From JADJGC01 sp964576925 (GTDB taxonomy: Bacteria > Zixibacteria > MSB-5A5 > CAIYYT01): a stretch of DNA of 64,000 nt. This document shows, piece after piece, positions 62,253 through 64,000 of this stretch. The notes under the pieces are model-generated. The model had not been told where the DNA came from and did no database searches. It saw nothing but the letters and a program-made list of their open reading frames with translations. Where the stretch lies: positions 124,001 through 188,000 of the forward strand of contig CAZNWJ010000002.1 in NCBI GenBank assembly GCA_964576925.1. Reading direction: 5' to 3'. The translations under genes and the position numbers were made by a program. The first letter of the stretch is position 1. The number at the start of each line of letters is the position of its first letter.

Positions 62253-63126
62253 GCGTGCTCTCTCCGCAAAATCGTGGCCGCTGAATCCACGCTATTTCCT
62301 TGCCTCCCTCTGTTTCTTGCTGCTTGTGCCGCCATCAACCGGCCGCGCTGAAAGCACCAGGAAATATCTCGCTGGTGATGAAGCGCTCCTGATCGGCATC
62401 GGTGCCGGCGTGCCGTTGCTGATTGAGCACCTTCTTCCGCCGACAGATTCGTCTCAACGTGCCATAATCGGGCGGCCGATTCTTCTCGACGACGTGATTA
62501 CGCGAAAACTGGGAGGCGGGTTTCACGTTGGCAAATCGAATTTCCTCAACGGCACGTTCGGTTCGACAATCACTCCTGCGCTCGCTGGAGTCGGCATTAT
62601 CGCGAGCAATCTCACCTGGCCGGAGGCGCGCCCTGGAAAGGATGCGCTTCAGGATTTTCATCTTTTTCACAGTGGTCTCTGGGCGACCGCCGGAGTTACC
62701 GGGATTGTCAAATATGCCTTTGCACGGCCGAGGCCGTTTCTGCACTACTTTCCCGACTCTGCGGCGATTCACGAACACGACTATAGCGAAGCACGCAAGT
62801 CGTTCTTCTCCGGGCACGCTTCAGGTGCTCTCTACGCTATGACCTACCTAAACAAGCGAACTCGCGCGATCATGCGCCAGCGTCTGAGCACGGAGGAGTA
62901 TCGAGACTGGCGTTGGTTGCCGCCGACTGTGCTGTTTGGCTGGGGAAGCTATGTGTGCTGGACGCGCATCCGGGCTTACCAGCACTACTTCTCAGACGTC
63001 GCTGTAGGAGCGCTGACCGGATATCTGCTCGCCGAATTGTTCTATAGTCTGGGGGACGAACGGCGGCACGAAACTGATGTAAACGCCATTGAAAAGCCGA
63101 TTGTGTTCATTAGATTGCCGCTATGA
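62245..63126 (+). CDS. PAP2-family phosphatase, exported
   Basis: 293 residues from TTG 62245 (GGAG 4 nt upstream), overlapping the kinase-like gene by 8 bp. An N-terminal hydrophobic segment acts as signal or anchor. The three PAP2 motifs are complete: KYAFARPRP (Lys156, Arg163), FFSGHASG (Ser189-His191) and TRIRAYQHYFSD (Arg241, His247, Asp251). Such enzymes remove phosphate from lipids such as phosphatidate or undecaprenyl diphosphate, at the periplasmic face. Beside a kinase-like lipoprotein and an Omp85 barrel it could act on the same surface substrate (inference). Confidence 0.88.
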   Translation: MIRRALSAKSWPLNPRYFLASLCFLLLVPPSTGRAESTRKYLAGDEALLIGIGAGVPLLIEHLLPPTDSSQRAIIGRPILLDDVITRKLGGGFHVGKSNFLNGTFGSTITPALAGVGIIASNLTWPEARPGKDALQDFHLFHSGLWATAGVTGIVKYAFARPRPFLHYFPDSAAIHEHDYSEARKSFFSGHASGALYAMTYLNKRTRAIMRQRLSTEEYRDWRWLPPTVLFGWGSYVCWTRIRAYQHYFSDVAVGALTGYLLAELFYSLGDERRHETDVNAIEKPIVFIRLPL

Positions 63127-64000
63127 TTGCGGTTACTGCCGGAGTGGCTTCTGAAGATTAAGCACCGGCTGGCGCGTCCCGCCGGTTTGGCGTTGGCGCT
63201 CTTCATCGCCCTCGTCGTGGTTTGCCTGGGCCAGATCATCTGGTGGATCTATTTCCAGGTCACGATTTCCAAAGAACAGATCGAATATCACTATCAACAG
63301 ACGCAGTCGTCGGCGCGCATTGCGGCATTCATCCTCAATCGTAACTACGATCGACTGCAGCTGGAAGCCGAGTCGTTTGTCAGCGTAGACAATGTCAATC
63401 ACCTCAAGGCCGCCCTCGACCTTCTCCTGAGCGATCCGGCAGTGATCGGCTACCGACTCCAGCCTTATGATGGTTCGCCGGCGATCAGCACAGGTGTGAC
63501 AGATTCGAGTTTCTATCTCGTTGTCGGGTCACGCAACCGCGCAGTTCTCTATCTTGATCCGCTCTATCCGGCTCGTTTGGGTTCAGAATTGAGCGTCGAT
63601 ATTGAATTCACGACAACCCCGCGACTGGGCGCGTACCAATCACCCTGGTTTGATGAATCGATGTTTTCGGTACGCAAAGATGTGAGTGCCCAGGTCGAGG
63701 AGAAAGCGAACCGACGGGTGGTGATGTTCGCAATGGAAGGCTCGTTCTTTGTGTTGTTGACGCTCCTGGGAGCCTTCATGATCTACAGGACGCTGCGGCA
63801 GTCGGAGAGTCTGAAGCACCAGCAGGAGAATTTCATCCATGCGATCACCCACGAACTAAAAATACCGGTTGCCTCAATCAAGCTCTACCTCGAATCGATC
63901 GCTTCCGGCAAATTTGACCAGGAGAAGGTGAAGGGCTTTGTCCCGCGGATGTTGGATGATTGCGCGCGACTGGAAGGACTCGTCGACAATGTTCTCGAGG
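63127..64000 (+). CDS. Membrane sensor histidine kinase (3' partial)
   Basis: The frame begins right after the PAP2 stop (TGATTG; TTG at 63127) and is open to the window end, 291 codons. A CTG at 63151 with GGAG 6 nt upstream is an alternative start. A first membrane helix (about 17-42), a periplasmic sensor domain (about 45-200), a second helix (about 200-222) and the HisKA start with His242 in HAITHELKIPVASI are visible; the ATP-binding domain lies outside the window. It probably belongs to the Omp85-kinase-PAP2 transcript. Confidence 0.85.
   Translation, partial: MRLLPEWLLKIKHRLARPAGLALALFIALVVVCLGQIIWWIYFQVTISKEQIEYHYQQTQSSARIAAFILNRNYDRLQLEAESFVSVDNVNHLKAALDLLLSDPAVIGYRLQPYDGSPAISTGVTDSSFYLVVGSRNRAVLYLDPLYPARLGSELSVDIEFTTTPRLGAYQSPWFDESMFSVRKDVSAQVEEKANRRVVMFAMEGSFFVLLTLLGAFMIYRTLRQSESLKHQQENFIHAITHELKIPVASIKLYLESIASGKFDQEKVKGFVPRMLDDCARLEGLVDNVLE

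Overview
The window is a 64 kb piece of a bacterial chromosome with a Gram-negative (diderm) cell plan. The evidence is PorV-type outer-membrane barrels, secreted proteins with FlgD/type IX-like C-terminal sorting domains, two TonB-dependent receptors with N-terminal carboxypeptidase-regulatory domains, an Omp85-family barrel, a 13-heme c-type cytochrome and dockerin-type repeats. This combination points to the FCB superphylum, most likely an uncultured lineage such as Zixibacteria or a KSB1/Latescibacteria relative. That placement is an inference from gene content; no rRNA or tRNA gene is visible. I saw no phage, insertion sequence or CRISPR array.

Layout. 1-1.6 kb: tail of a membrane glycosyltransferase fused to TPRs (+). 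1.6-14.2 kb (-): a secretion/surface cluster in the order TonB receptor, secreted cargo B, PorV, secreted cargo A, PorV, lipoprotein. The two PorV genes, the spacer behind each and the last 194 bp of each cargo gene form a perfect 1,171-bp direct repeat. 14.6-19.2 kb (-): a lipoate-ligase-like protein, a TPR-GAF-sigma54 activator and a small secreted protein. 19.3-27.0 kb (-): one apparent operon, yceD-rpmF-plsX-fabH-fabD-fabG-acpP-fabF-rnc-etfB (fatty acid synthesis, ribosome protein L32, RNase III). 27.1-31.3 kb (-): PIG-L deacetylase, hbd-ackA, a CDF zinc transporter. 31.4-39.9 kb (+): an ICMT-like methyltransferase, then an alpha-2-macroglobulin/PBP1C pair. 40.2-43.5 kb (-): a quinone-linked respiratory module (HybA-like ferredoxin, NrfD/HybB-like membrane protein, 13-heme cytochrome) with a perfect CRP-type operator upstream. 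43.8-50.3 kb (-): a TonB receptor followed by an internally duplicated, dockerin-bearing secreted protein.

50.6-59.1 kb (-): a compact six-gene signalling operon, read in the order multi-PAS histidine kinase with a degenerate receiver, NTT-type MFS transporter with HEAT tail, HEAT-repeat protein, stand-alone cyclic-nucleotide-binding protein, receiver-SpoIIE phosphatase, single-domain receiver. 59.2-64 kb (+): divergently, an overlapping set of Omp85 barrel (apparently starting at CTG), kinase-fold lipoprotein, PAP2 phosphatase and a membrane histidine kinase cut off by the window end.

The best candidates for an undescribed system are the kinase-like lipoprotein/Omp85/PAP2 set and the adjacent HEAT/cNMP/NTT/SpoIIE operon. 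Several genes appear to be leaderless or to use GTG, TTG or CTG starts, so start sites were chosen from Shine-Dalgarno spacing and signal peptides.
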